In this document: piece by piece, positions 13,001 through 25,400 of the stretch
How the letters are laid out: every line of letters begins with the position of its first letter
Position numbering within the stretch: position 1 is the first letter of the stretch
Source: Gymnogyps californianus
Taxonomy: Eukaryota; Chordata; Aves; Accipitriformes; Cathartidae
Direction of reading: 5' to 3'
DNA: 64,000 bases
NCBI RefSeq assembly: GCF_018139145.2
Contig: NC_059477.1
Location: forward strand, 41,510,502 to 41,574,501
Position numbers and translations under genes: made by a program
The notes under the pieces: generated by a model
The model's input: the letters and a program-made list of their open reading frames with translations, nothing else
Database searches by the model: none
What the model was told of the DNA's origin: nothing

Positions 13001-16000
13001 TGGTTTAATTGTAATTTGAAAGTTAAAATATTTAAGTAATGCAAAACTTTCTGATACTGCAGTGCATCTCTCACTTTAAAATTAATAACATCATAGTAAA
13101 ACTGTTAAAATTCATCTTTTTTAATATATATAATTTTTCTCAGCGAAGCTAGGCATACATGCACGCAGCTTCTGAATTAGTTGCCTGAGGGTTGTCTTCA
13201 TGCAATCACAGTAACGTGGATATCTCCAGAAAGTTTTGGGGCTTTTTATTATTTCAGTCCATGATGTTAGAAAGTTTTACAAATATCCATCCTTATGTTT
13301 TCCTGTAATACATGAAGAAATTTCTGTGAAGTAAAAGCCACATCATCTTTATTTTTCCTTAAAGAGCTGTGGGTTTAAAATAACAGATAATAGAGTTATT
13401 GTCATTATTTGTTAATTACACAAAATATTTAAAGGAAGAACATAGAATGTAGTATCTAAGATAAACTGAATTATTTTTTTCTGTTGTAACACCAAACCAA
13501 AGTCAGATCTTCGATTTTTGTTTTCATAATTGCTTCTGAAAAACCAGTGCTCTAAAAAGAAGCTCAAGGGTAGCAAATTTAAAATCTAGCTGTTAATGAA
13601 AACTTAAGAAACCATTGTTTTTCTTTACATGAAGGTAGCCTGAAAGGCTGTGGAGGTGGGTTTTTTTCTGTTTTGCTATTTAATTTTGTTTTATTTTCCC
13701 CTTACTATAAATTCACATCCTTGGAGGCCCACTATTATGATGAAAATCTATTGAAATAGTTAAGGAAAGTGAAAATACAAAAAAAGAGAGATGTCTGTGC
13801 TGTGGTTCATCAGGCGGTGGTTGGTTTGGGTAACTGGTGCTGGTGATTCTGACCAGTGGGTCCTTGTCCCAGATACAGGTGTCCCCACAGCAAAGACCTG
13901 GCCGAGTTGGCCTTTCTCCGTGTTTCTGTCCTCATTATAATGTGCGGGGAGAAGGCGCAGGAGTTTTCCTTGGCTCTGTGTTGAGCTGTTTGCAGTCCTG
14001 TCCAGTTAAGCAAGAATTTGGTTCTCACAAGGGACTGGTGGGAAGGAGTGAACTCTTGGCACTCCCACGGCTTTGCATACAGCCCTGGTTTGGAGTTGGC
14101 ACGTTCAGCTTGGATCACCAGCATTTATCCACATCGGATCTGGCCTTGTACCACCAGGAGCTGCAATTTATATATTCTAAGTATAGCCACAACAGCTTTC
14201 CTACAATGAGAAATAAGAGCTTTGAAATTAAACTAATTCTCGCCTTTGTTGGTTTATCTTTAAGCAAGGCATCGTCACTTTTCAGATTCTTAACTGGCCT
14301 CTATCAGCGTATCTCTGCTGAAGGGAGATCTCTACCCCAGTTAGTTTCTGCCGATCCAGCTCAGGAGATCTCAGACATCTTTGTCTCTTCTAGAAGGATC
14401 CCAGTTCAGTGAAATGCTTTTAAATTAAAACCAGTGATGCTTTTAAATTCAAGCTCACACAAAGTTTCTAAAGAGAAGAGCCACTCTTCCTCTGAAAACC
14501 TGTGGTGGTGCTCCAGAGCTGTCGTTGAAAACAGCATGTTTATTTTTATTTTTTACTGCATTCCTGAAAAATATTAATGAGAGGTAAGATTTTCACCAAG
14601 ATGGTTCAGTAATTGCCACAGTTGGCTTTAACTTCGTCTTCCAAACTAAGATTACATCACTTCAAAGAATTCATTAAATTTCTTTTTGGTTTTATCCTCG
14701 GTGTATGAGAGTTTATAGGTACCATTCTGAGAGTGGGGGCAAAAATACTTGAGCTTAGGAAAAGGATAGGTGAACTAAACTTTCCATTTGAAAGCTATCA
14801 TGAAAAGTTAAAATATCTCATCTTTTTTGATCAGCTCCATCCATCTCTTGAGTCCTTAATACAGGAACTAAAACTATTTAGGACATAGATCCCAGCATGA
14901 ATTTTCCAGAGTAACTGTAATGTATTTGAGATGCATGTTGTTTAGATGTTAGAAAAGAAAACACTCTTATTTTTATGCTATTGATACATAAATGGAGGTG
15001 TTCACTGTTGAATCTTGTGTATGATTTAATAATAGTTTATGAGAAGGTAGCTACATGACAGAATTCTCACTTAATTGCGGTCCTGACAAAGGGAACAGGA
15101 AATGGAGAAGGAAACCTGGCCACAGGGGCACCGTCAATAAAAGCAGAAGAACAAAAACTGTATAATTTATATTATGTATATTATAATGTATATAATTTAA
15201 CCTCACCTAGATAATTCTAACACAGCATTTTTGCTTATGCTACTAATTCTTGTTTGGAAGTTTTACACCTTTTCTAGTGTAGGCATTTATATTGGTTCAG
15301 GTATATATCTTTTTTTCCTTTAATTTGCTTTTTATCTCAAGCATAGTTTAAGTATTTGAGTGACAGCAAGTGACATTTTCATAGGATAGATTCTGTAGGC
15401 AAATGAACAGTTGACAGCAGGCATAATGGCAGCCTGGAATAGCCTGACATGTAGGTGTTCTAACTGGAAGATACTCAATGTGTTGAATGAAGTTCTCATG
15501 TAGTAGCTTTCAGTTTATATTGTATTCTCATAGTATAGAATTAAATATATACCCATGACACATATGCTTCAGATGGGTTTTTTTTTTTTTTTACACAATT
15601 TCATCTCTTGAAGAAGAAAGAGTATTACATAGTCTGAAAGGAAATTCAACAGACAGATACTGGCATTAGTCAAAGCCCTTGGCTTTTGCATTCTGTAGAT
15701 GTGAAAGAGTGAGATGTCTTCCAAAGTGGATAAATATACTGCATGTTCCGGTACAAGATCTCTGTAATGAGTTAAGAACAACACAGAAAAAAGGTCTTTA
15801 TTTTTTTAGAAAGTGGAAGGGAGCACTTGTTTGTTAGTTGCATGCCAACTTGTGGCCTCTCTATGGACTTATAAACCCCAAATATTCATATTCAAGCAAT
15901 CTTAGTAAAGTTATCGAGTACCTTGTGTGTAGTATGAAATTTCACAGCTGGAGAAAGTAAGAAAACTTTATCTGATTAAAGTTTAATGACAGTATTTCCG

Positions 16001-18998
16001 TTGACTTGCAGAAGATTAGATAACTGCTGCTAGCTGAAAAACATGATGAATTCAATATTAACTTAGATGATACTAGTATATTGTTTTGTCTGTACAGAAG
16101 ATTGATCGGTAGATCATTTTACTCAAATATCATTCTAACTGTTATAATACCATTTAAAGTGTAAAAATCTTAGTAGACTGTCTTTAACTGTTATATCAAC
16201 AGAAATTTATGCACGTGCCTTGATCAAGTTAATACTTATTAAAATTGGTTGTGACCTTTGGAAAACAATTATTTGGAACCGGTGATGCTAGCGAAAAGCA
16301 CTGTTGTTCCTGCAAAGGGGCATTTTAAAACACACTGCAAATTCATTCATATTATGAAACTACAAAACATATATCTTCCAGTGTAGCAAGTTAGCAAATT
16401 GCTGATTTAGATGTTATTACTTAAAAAATGCCACATTACCAATATTTAGCTGATTTCGTCAACTGTCGTGAATAATATTAAGACTGTGGATAGCCCTGAT
16501 ACCTTATCTGCATACCTGAAATCCTGTAAAAACCAGTTGGTTTACAGTGTCAAAGATTGAGAAGAGTAAAAACCGAGCCAGGCGCCTTCCTCAGCATGAT
16601 GGTATAAAATTTGGTGGTTACTACCAAATGTGTTTCCATAATTCAGTTGGTTTTGTCTGTTTGCTTCGTACTTAGAAGACTTCTTTCTAATATCTTTTCT
16701 ATTATGAAGTAGTAGTACATACATAAAAATGATGATTTTCATTATTTTTCTTAAACTGCGTTTTGTTGATTATCTAAAATTTGAAATACATTTCAAATCT
16801 CTAAAAATAGGTATGCTGTTTCAAATGACAAAGCGAATTCCCTTTTTTGCCTACCTGTTTAAGATGGTGGGACTACCATCCTAAACACACCTATTTTTTT
16901 AGTCCCTTTTCATTAAAAAAAAAAACAACAGCCTTATGTTCACAATGTGAGCAGAATACTGACATTTAGTTTTGGCAGCACAAAAGTTCTTGTAAAATGG
17001 TGACTTTTTTGCCCTGCTAGGACATAAGAAAGATCTTTCTAGGTTCTTGTTAGCAAAATGGGTCACTGCTTTAGGATGATCTACTGGTACATTTTACCAC
17101 AAAGCTTGTCATTCCCATTTTACCTGAAGAAAAATAAGTTAAATGTCCACTGTAACAACTGTGTGGGGCGCTGTCATTCAGCTGTAAGACTCGGTGTTTT
17201 GAAATCCTCTCTCTCATGTGAGAGGACAAGTCACTGGTTTGACACAGATGTTTCCAAATGAGGTTTGATGCCCTCAGATTAGATTATCGTGATTGTCCCA
17301 TCTAAACATATAAAATTATGCATTCTTTATGAATAGTTTTGATTTGAGCTACAGGAATGCAAAGCTAAAATTCCATCTGAGACAGTAAAAGATGGTTTAT
17401 AATTACAAATGAACCAGCCTGGCTGCAGCTGCAGGGAGCAGGGGTAGGGAACAAGCTGATGAGACTGAAGCAGCAAGGTCCAGAGATCTAGACCACACAC
17501 CGCATCAGATGGTGCTCATTTGGGAAGCAGGGTGAAGAGAGACAAGCTGCATTTCCCATAGCTGCCGCCTCTTTCCCCAGGGAAGCAGACTCTGTGAACG
17601 CATGCTTAATGCACGAAGTTATATTTAAGTACTTTTGCAAAAGAGTGAAGTGCAGCTGATCAATGATAAAATGCTTTCAAACTAGAAATACTTGTTGTAA
17701 AAGCATATCTTTGAGTGAAGATGGGAGTGGTGCCTTCAATTGGACATAGATTCTTCAGTTGTGTCTTCCATCTATACATCTACTCTGCTTATTTTACTTT
17801 CCTGCCCAAGACAGGTCCTTTTTTTTTCCTAGGCATCTAAGGGAGAGTAAGGGAATTTAAACACCCAAAGGCCAGAAGAGACCACAGTGACTGTTTTCTG
17901 GCTTCCTTCAGCATGCAGACTGTCACTTTTCACAGAACCTGGATTAAAGTTCGCCTATTCGAAAGCTACCTGATCTTGTTTCCAAGCCTGGAAGTGATAG
18001 TGAGCTCACCATTTCACCTATAAAACTGTGTCTACTTTTAATTACCTATAATAGTAAGAAATTGCATTGTATATAAAATTAATGCTGCTCTACCTTTCAT
18101 CTGGAAGGACTTAAATATTTTCTCTTTGTTTATATGTACTAAATCTTTCATAATTCTATTGTTGCTTGTTGTTGTTATAGTGTGGTATACTTTCTTCATC
18201 TCCCTTAGCTGTACATGTGCTTTAGCATTTTCTTGCACTATTTGCAAAAAGAAAAAATGATGCCAATTGGGAAAAGTTTGTGAAAGTCATTTATGTGAAA
18301 ATGATCTGCCAAACAGTGTGCTAAGAAACACAGCCTAGCATACTTTTGCTATGGCTCTCTAGCATAAAATTGATACATAGCGTACTAAGTTTGCAGCTAT
18401 ACTACTGACATGCCTTATTGCTTTATCCCCTAAATTGCTGATAGAAACAATGTGGTAGACGTTAAATAGAATTTAGAGATTTTTTGGAGGCTAAAACATT
18501 TATTAAGGCTAGCGCTGCCCCAAAAATACAGTTAAACACAAAATTCTGTGATAGGGAAAAATTGCATTGCTGCGTATTTAGAGCCTACACTCCAGGCACT
18601 GACTTACGCAGAATCCCTCGGTGCTCTGTGACCGGCATGGTCCGTCCTTTCCCGTTACGGAGCTCATCTGGAGGAGCAGCTAAAGCCGTAAGTGACTTTT
18701 GGGTTCGAGTCAGGGAGATTACATTTTTGACTGGAAGGAAAGAAGGGTCTGACTTCCTCCTCCATGATCAATTCCTAAATCCAGAAGTAAGTATATAAGA
18801 AGCTAAAACCAGTTTAGCCCCTCAGCCTGGGAACTGAACTTGCTGGCATGTGGGCTGAAGGGAAAGGAGGCAGGGAGAGGTTGCGGGGGCTACAGGTTCT
18901 TATGTGTTGGAATAGCAGGGCTGTGTTCCTTAGAGTAAGTTTTAGCTTAGATTCAAGTTCATATAATATTTACGATAATAGGATGCATTCACTGAAAA

Positions 18999-19014
18999 GG
19001 GGGGGGGGGGGGGG
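18999..19014. repeat. Homopolymer G16 run
   Basis: Sixteen consecutive guanines followed by CGG. Its length may be a sequencing or assembly artefact, and it could form a G-quadruplex-like structure. Confidence 0.9.
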
Positions 19015-22000
19015 CGGAGACCAAGCCACAACGTACAAAATATCTACTGGACTGACACAACAGTAAATTATTTGTTTAGGTAGAAATAGAAATTTATAAA
19101 ACATGAATCTAGGATTGAACTATATGTTTTAGCATTGAACTAAATGTGGTCATTTTGTGATGATTAAAAGGTGATTTTAAAGCAGACAGATTTGAGGATA
19201 CAGTCATTGTTCATACGCGATTACTGAAGTCTGAGTTAGGTCCTGGCTCCGTGGAAATTGATGGCAGAACTGAAAAAGCGTTTCAGTTACGTTCACAAAG
19301 TACAGTGCTGTATTGATTGAAGTGTGTTTCATTGCTACGTTCTGGATAGGCATCTCATTCGAAATTCCTGGCCCTTCTGGATTTGACACATTTAGGTATT
19401 TTTGCAGCATGTTTTGTAATATGAGCTCTAGGCTAGAGATTCTGTATCCGTTAAATTTTTTCTTATCTGTCCTTGAACTCATCTAGTATTTTGACCCATC
19501 TGAAAACTGTTCATTGGCACATTAAGGAACGCTGTCTGAATGCTGAAGCCATCTCTGTTGTTCATTTCCTTGATTCTTTTGCTCTAATAAAAGGTAAAAA
19601 ATAAAGATTTTGGAGGAGTATTGAACACCGTTTCTAATGAGGTTCTCTTGTGAAGATTTTCTAGAAAAAATAAACACGGATTATTTTTTTTAGTAGATTT
19701 TTCCATAACTTCTGCAACTTGGTGATTTAAGTTCAATAAATTACTAGATTCAGGGTTTGGCCAACAAATGTAAATGGTGGAGTAACCTCTGACACATCCA
19801 GATTTGTCCAAATCTATGTTGTATGCATTTGTCACGTACTCTTCAGAGTTCCCTTCTCTGTGTCTACTGAAGGAGAGCTCTCCAGAAATTGGTGTCTGAC
19901 CATGCGGTTGCCCACATGAGATCTTTAAAGGCTGCGCAGACAGTCCTTTGCCCCTAGGTACTTAAAGCACACATTTTCAGGTAGGTTCCGCTTGCTGGTC
20001 TTCATGCACTGCTCCCTCCTGACCCATCGCCACTATGGAGGCAGCATTCCCTGAGCTTGTCCTTGTCCACCGCAGTTCAAGACTTGCCAGTAAAACAAAA
20101 TACAGAAGTACTTCTGAAAGCTCAAAGCAGAGAATGCTGAGTTAAGACTTTCAAGACTTGGAAGCAAAAGAGTACAATAAAAACCCAGACCTAATCTGTG
20201 CTTCTAAAGAAAATATGCTAAAATAGCTAAAAACGTGCTACACCTTCAAGGCAGTCTTTGAACATTAGAAGAACTTGCATTTTAGCTAATTTTCACTCAC
20301 TTCACCCGCAAATACGTGATCTTGGTGTGGTTTCAAATGCAAATGTTGGTAATCTCTAGAGCCTATATGCTTTTTACCTTTGACATTTCATAACTACATA
20401 ATAAAGAATGGTAGGGCTAGCTGTCTACCTAATTAGGTTGATTTAATTTTTTAACAGTCAGCTTTCAATAGATTTCACATATGATACCTTTGGATGTATT
20501 TTGACAGGAGTACAAGATTTAAGGCCTTTGGCCAGTCCTTTTCAGGAATCAAGCTGTCTCTTCATCTGTTGTTGTTTCAGTGGTTCATGCGTACAAGTCC
20601 AAAAATGGCTTTAGAGATTTGGGATGCAGGAGGAGAGCTTTCCTGCATATCTGTTAATTTACTCTGTTAATTTACTCTGATCCGTATTGGTGCCAAAAAA
20701 AAAAAAAAATATACTGATGACTCACTAGGAAGAGGTTTCCATTCTGTGGGAAGTATTGTTTGGTTGTTTCACTAGTGTGGTGATGAGTATAGCATCTGAT
20801 AGAAGGACATCAACAGCTAGTGCTGTTACGATGGACATAGTGGGTTATGATGGACACTTGCATGGCGTGGGCAATGGTTCCTAATGCTTCAAGTCCCAGG
20901 TTATGCCGAGGCTTTTGACAGAAACTGCATGTTTCCATTGTGCAATGTATCAGTAGGTATCCAGGAGGAGATAAAACTGAGTAAATCAGTTTGGGAAAAC
21001 TTGTACTCATTAGGTGTTTAAAAAATACCAGTTTTTGCAGCATTCCAAAGAATGCTTCCAGAAAGAAGCTTAACAGCTGATAACTTCACCCCATTAAAGG
21101 TAGGGTACCTCAACAGTTGGGTATCTGTAGGTCGTGCACGGGACGATTAGAGAGGCAGGAGGAAGTGTCGCACCTGGGCTGCAGGACTCGAGTGATACCT
21201 CCCAGTAGTAACAGCACATGGTGAGTTTTGCATAATATATGTGATGCTAAAGCAAGGTAATTACTGATGACTAAGTTAGAAGTAATAGACTTTCAGCTCA
21301 TTTTCCATAGTTTAAAGAATTGTTTCCTGTGCTAAGGGAGATGGAGCTGGCAGCAGGGAGAGCGGGAGGAGACGGAATGAGCCCTTACTAAGGAGCATAG
21401 ACAAATCTGATGTATAGGCACTTACAAAATATTTTACCTTAGCATCATATGCTGTCAGTTCTGGTTGCTTTCATAATTTCATCCTGCTTTCTCATTTTGT
21501 AAACTATTTATGCTTAACATGTTTCTGCTGAAATAAAATTAACATTCCAGAAAGCTATCTGGTCACTATTAGTATGCACCTGAACAGCAGTATCACTTTT
21601 TGTGCAAAAAATGGAAGAATATGTTTAGCATTGCTGTTAAACCAAAAGATACCAAAAATAAATTGAATGCCTGTTCCTTTTTGTCCCTTCTGAGAAACAA
21701 AAACTAAGCCCAGAGTTATGTTATATCCCTGGTACTTTATTAAATCCAAAAATATAATAGCTACTTAATAAAACAAAAAAAAGAAATTCAGAGAATGTAT
21801 AAGTTGATAATTAGAAGACAAAAAAAGCCCCTGCTAAACAGCATGAAGCATCTGAGGTTGCACAGACATCCAAAGAGCAGATAGTTTGTCCTTGATGCAG
21901 TCCCTTGGCTTTCTGTGTGCTCTAAGGTGTATGGAGCTGCTGGGAAATACTGTCCATCCTGAGGGAGAGCAGTGAAGGAGAGATGTCTTTTAGGGACCGA

Positions 22001-22318
22001 GAGAGTGGAGTGAGTCCTTGTATCCCATGTTTACAGTTCAATCTCAAGATCAGGATTTGTCTGCAGAGATGATCTTGGGTGCAGCAGGTACATCTGTGGT
22101 TTAGCAGGACAAAAAGCTGGTCCCTCTCATATCCAAAATATGTGCATATCTTTGTACAGTACTCAGTTCTTTCTCCTCGGTTCACATACTCCGTCTTTCC
22201 ATCCTTCCATCCTTCCTTCTCTATGAGCAGTATTTTTAAATCACTGTTCTTTGGCTAGGTTTTTGGTTGGGCAGGGGTGCAGATCATTTGGTCTCAGCCA
22301 TAAATTTAATCAGCACCT

Positions 22319-22470
22319 CATAGAATCATTTAGGTTGGAAAAGACCTTTAAGATCATCGAGTGCAACCGTAAACCTAACACTGCCAAGTCCACCGCTAAA
22401 CCGTGTCCCTAAGTACCACATCTACACATCTTTTAGATACCTCCAGGGATGGTGACTTCCCTGGGCAGCT
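22319..22470 (-). mobile_element. CR1 LINE 3' tail fragment
   Basis: Starts with the reverse complement of a CR1 terminus (CATAGAATCATTTAGGTTGG). It then follows the typical tail body (AAGACCTTTAAGATCATCGA, then CCTCCAGGGATGGTGACT) to about 22470. Only the untranslated 3' region and the very end of the ORF are present. Confidence 0.88.
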
Positions 22471-25400
22471 CTTGTAGTGCTTCAGCTTCACTCCAGAGTG
22501 CTGGTGGCTGTAAAGGCTCAGACCTGAGCAGTGCTCTGAGAGCTCTGAGCTGCCAGACTGGGGAGCCTGGGGAAGTGAAAGAGGTTTTGAAATCTTGTGT
22601 ACTTTCCAGTACAGGAAGCAGATAGACGGCTGTCCGGCCAGCCCCCAGCAAGAAATGTTGTGCTTTGCCATGGAGAAATCCTTGGGTATCCATGCTTATG
22701 GTGTGTATGGGATGGAGAGGAGGCCTTTAAGAAGTCCTGTTACACTTTGCAGTGATTTGAGAGAGAGAAGGAGAAAGCCACTTTAGTGTATAGCGGAAAG
22801 AGAAAATGAGCCTTGCTCTAGGGTGCTGGAAATCAAACAGTTAATAGTACAAGAAATCTTTATGGCCCTCTTGTAAATCTTGCTCAATTAAAGGGAACAT
22901 GGCAATTTTAAATCAGCTGTCCCAGGAAATCAACACTGGTTTTAAATGTGTGCAAACTGAAAACAATCTATGCCAGAACTTCTTGTGCCAGTGCCAGCTA
23001 AGAAGAAGAAAGAAAGAAAAAATCAAATTGATAGGTTTCAAAGTTGGTAATTGTGCTTAAGTGCTATGCCTGTAAATCACTGAATAGCTTTTCCGTTGAT
23101 ATAACAGTTACTGTATGTAAATGTACATATAGTGCCTTTGCAATAATACAAAATACCTGAAATCCTGAATTCCTTGCTAAGCTTGCAGTGTTGCAGTTAC
23201 TAAAATACAACCTGATGCAATGTATTGCCATTTGGCTTAACCTGAGACGATTCCATGAATGTCAAATAACATAATGCTAATGATATTCAAAATTCATGCA
23301 AAACATGATGTCAGTATGTGTGACCTCAACTCCATAGTGGCATAACGTGTTAAATTATCTTGCTCTAGTTCCAAAAATCTTCATGGATTAAGTTTTTAAG
23401 GAGTGCTACTCTTATAACAGTGGGAAGTAAAAAAAAAAAGAAAAAATTCTACCTCTTCAGCTTTTTAGTTTACCTTAGCTTCTCAAAACTCCCATATCTC
23501 AAACTGTCTTTATAGTGTGACAGTCCCTGCCTGTGTCTGTAGTCATTTTGGGCAGAGAAAATCTTTGCTCTGAAGGTGTGTTGGATCTGCTTCTCGGTAT
23601 GACTCTTCACACCTAGTTGCGTACATGGCAGTCTCCAAGTCGTCTTCTATTGCTGATCACACAAAAATGTGAGAGCAGAGATTAAAATAAGCTTTTTATT
23701 GGTTTTATGTGTTAGTCTTCTCTACTCATAAATGGCATCTGGAAAGCATGCTACAAGAATGCATTTCTATCAAATGTATCAGCAAAATTTATACAGAGAT
23801 GCTAAATAGTCTGCAATTAGTAAAGTTCAGGACTGTGGGGTTCGGCTGAGAAGAATTTAGAAGACCAGTGTGAAATCTGACCGCTTCGACAGACTTGTGC
23901 TCTTTAATACTTGTACATAAATTTTGTATTTTCAGCTTTGAGACCTGTGTTGCAAGGGCCCAGGCTACCATTCAGGGTATGATTGCAACAAATTCAGAGT
24001 TTGCTGTGGGATTTGTATTTGGACTAAGACAATGAATGAAACTGATAAAGCAGAAAGGATAGTTTACTCTGTGCTGTCAAATTAACTCTGCTGCAAAATG
24101 ACTTGGTTACGTTAAGTGGGAAGAAATACTGATGTATTTTGATACATGGGTATAACAACAGTTCTTGATGATAATATGAGGAATGCTAGGGTACAGTATT
24201 ATTTCTGTGCAGGTGAATTCATATTTTCTGTATTTAAGGTTTCTTTGGAAGAATAAACCAAAAGTCTATTTAGAGAAAAACCTTGTTTTAAACTGCTCAT
24301 TTTTATCTGCTGCCTAAAATACTTGAAGGTGCTGAAGTACAACCTTTGTTCCCTACTGTATTTACCATAGTGTGCTTAGTTGGGCTGACCTAACCTAGCA
24401 GTTACAGACAAATGAATTGACTATTTCCATTTGCTACAGTTTCATGTATGTTTTAGGATAAATTCTTACCTTGAGTAAATTTACACTGCTTTGTAGTGAA
24501 GCCCTGGTACACAAGATGAGGATCTAGCTGCATGAGTAGATTCTTAATCTTGGTAGTTTAGCAGAGGACATGTTTATAGTTCAAAAAATAAATAATTCAG
24601 AAGACTGTAGACTGTTGACTATTTGGAACCCTACTTAAAAATTACTAATTCAGCCATTCCACTTAGTAACAGCTAACTATTACCTACGTGAACTTTTACA
24701 GTGTTATGACTTTTAGTAATGTTCATATTCCGTATCGTGGCTTGGTTAGGCATTTCACATTATAACAACACATTTGAAGGCTAATTTTAATAGTGCTTGT
24801 GTTGGCTTTTTGAAAGTACATCAGGCTTTCTTTCTAGATTTCCTCTGAAACTCTTGTTTTGTGTGTACGGTGAGTCACTTTCTCTAGCATCGAAACTTTT
24901 GATGAGGTACATGTTACTAGAAGCATTCAGGAACATAACCCTCAAAAAGGTTGTAGCTACTGGAGTTGAGGAGAGACATGAACACTGTTATTTGTACCTG
25001 CTAACACAGAATGTCGAGAAGAGCATGCTGACGTATTCCCCATTTAATATATTATGAGGCTACTGGAAACTTTGGATGATGCCATAGAGCAGAAAACTCT
25101 TTCAGCTGTTTAAAATCTTATCACTAATGATTGGGGTGTTAAACTAGCCACGTCAAGTTGCACAGATCTCAGTTCACTGAGAATTAAAGGCATTCTTATC
25201 TTGATGTTTTTCAGGCTGTCTTGATGTTATTAAGAAATTACTGAATTATTAAGAAATAATTCTTGTTGCCCAAACTTCAAATGTTTCCATCTGTTCTCTG
25301 AAATTGAGCAGTAGCTAAAATAGTTATTTCCTAATGCACTAGTGCACGTTGCCATTTTACATAATAGCTTAATTTTGTGTCTTTATGTATGACCATGTTT

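Larger units (their letters stand above)
8184..22318. other. Long repeat-poor intronic DNA
   Basis: Fourteen kilobases without a supported gene. It contains a CT/T tract at 10015-10048, T runs near 15579, AT dinucleotide-rich sequence near 15160-15200 and a G run at 18999-19014. The longest open frame is 13837-14412 (+, 191 codons) in a slightly GC-richer patch. It has no recognisable domain and no convincing exon signals. Other open frames look like chance. Confidence 0.5.

Noticed and set aside
18484..18798. 104-codon frame ending at a GTAAGTATA donor-like site, as a first exon
   Set aside because: The donor is good, but there is no promoter-like or CpG-rich sequence upstream. The peptide is not recognisable and there is no partner exon in phase.
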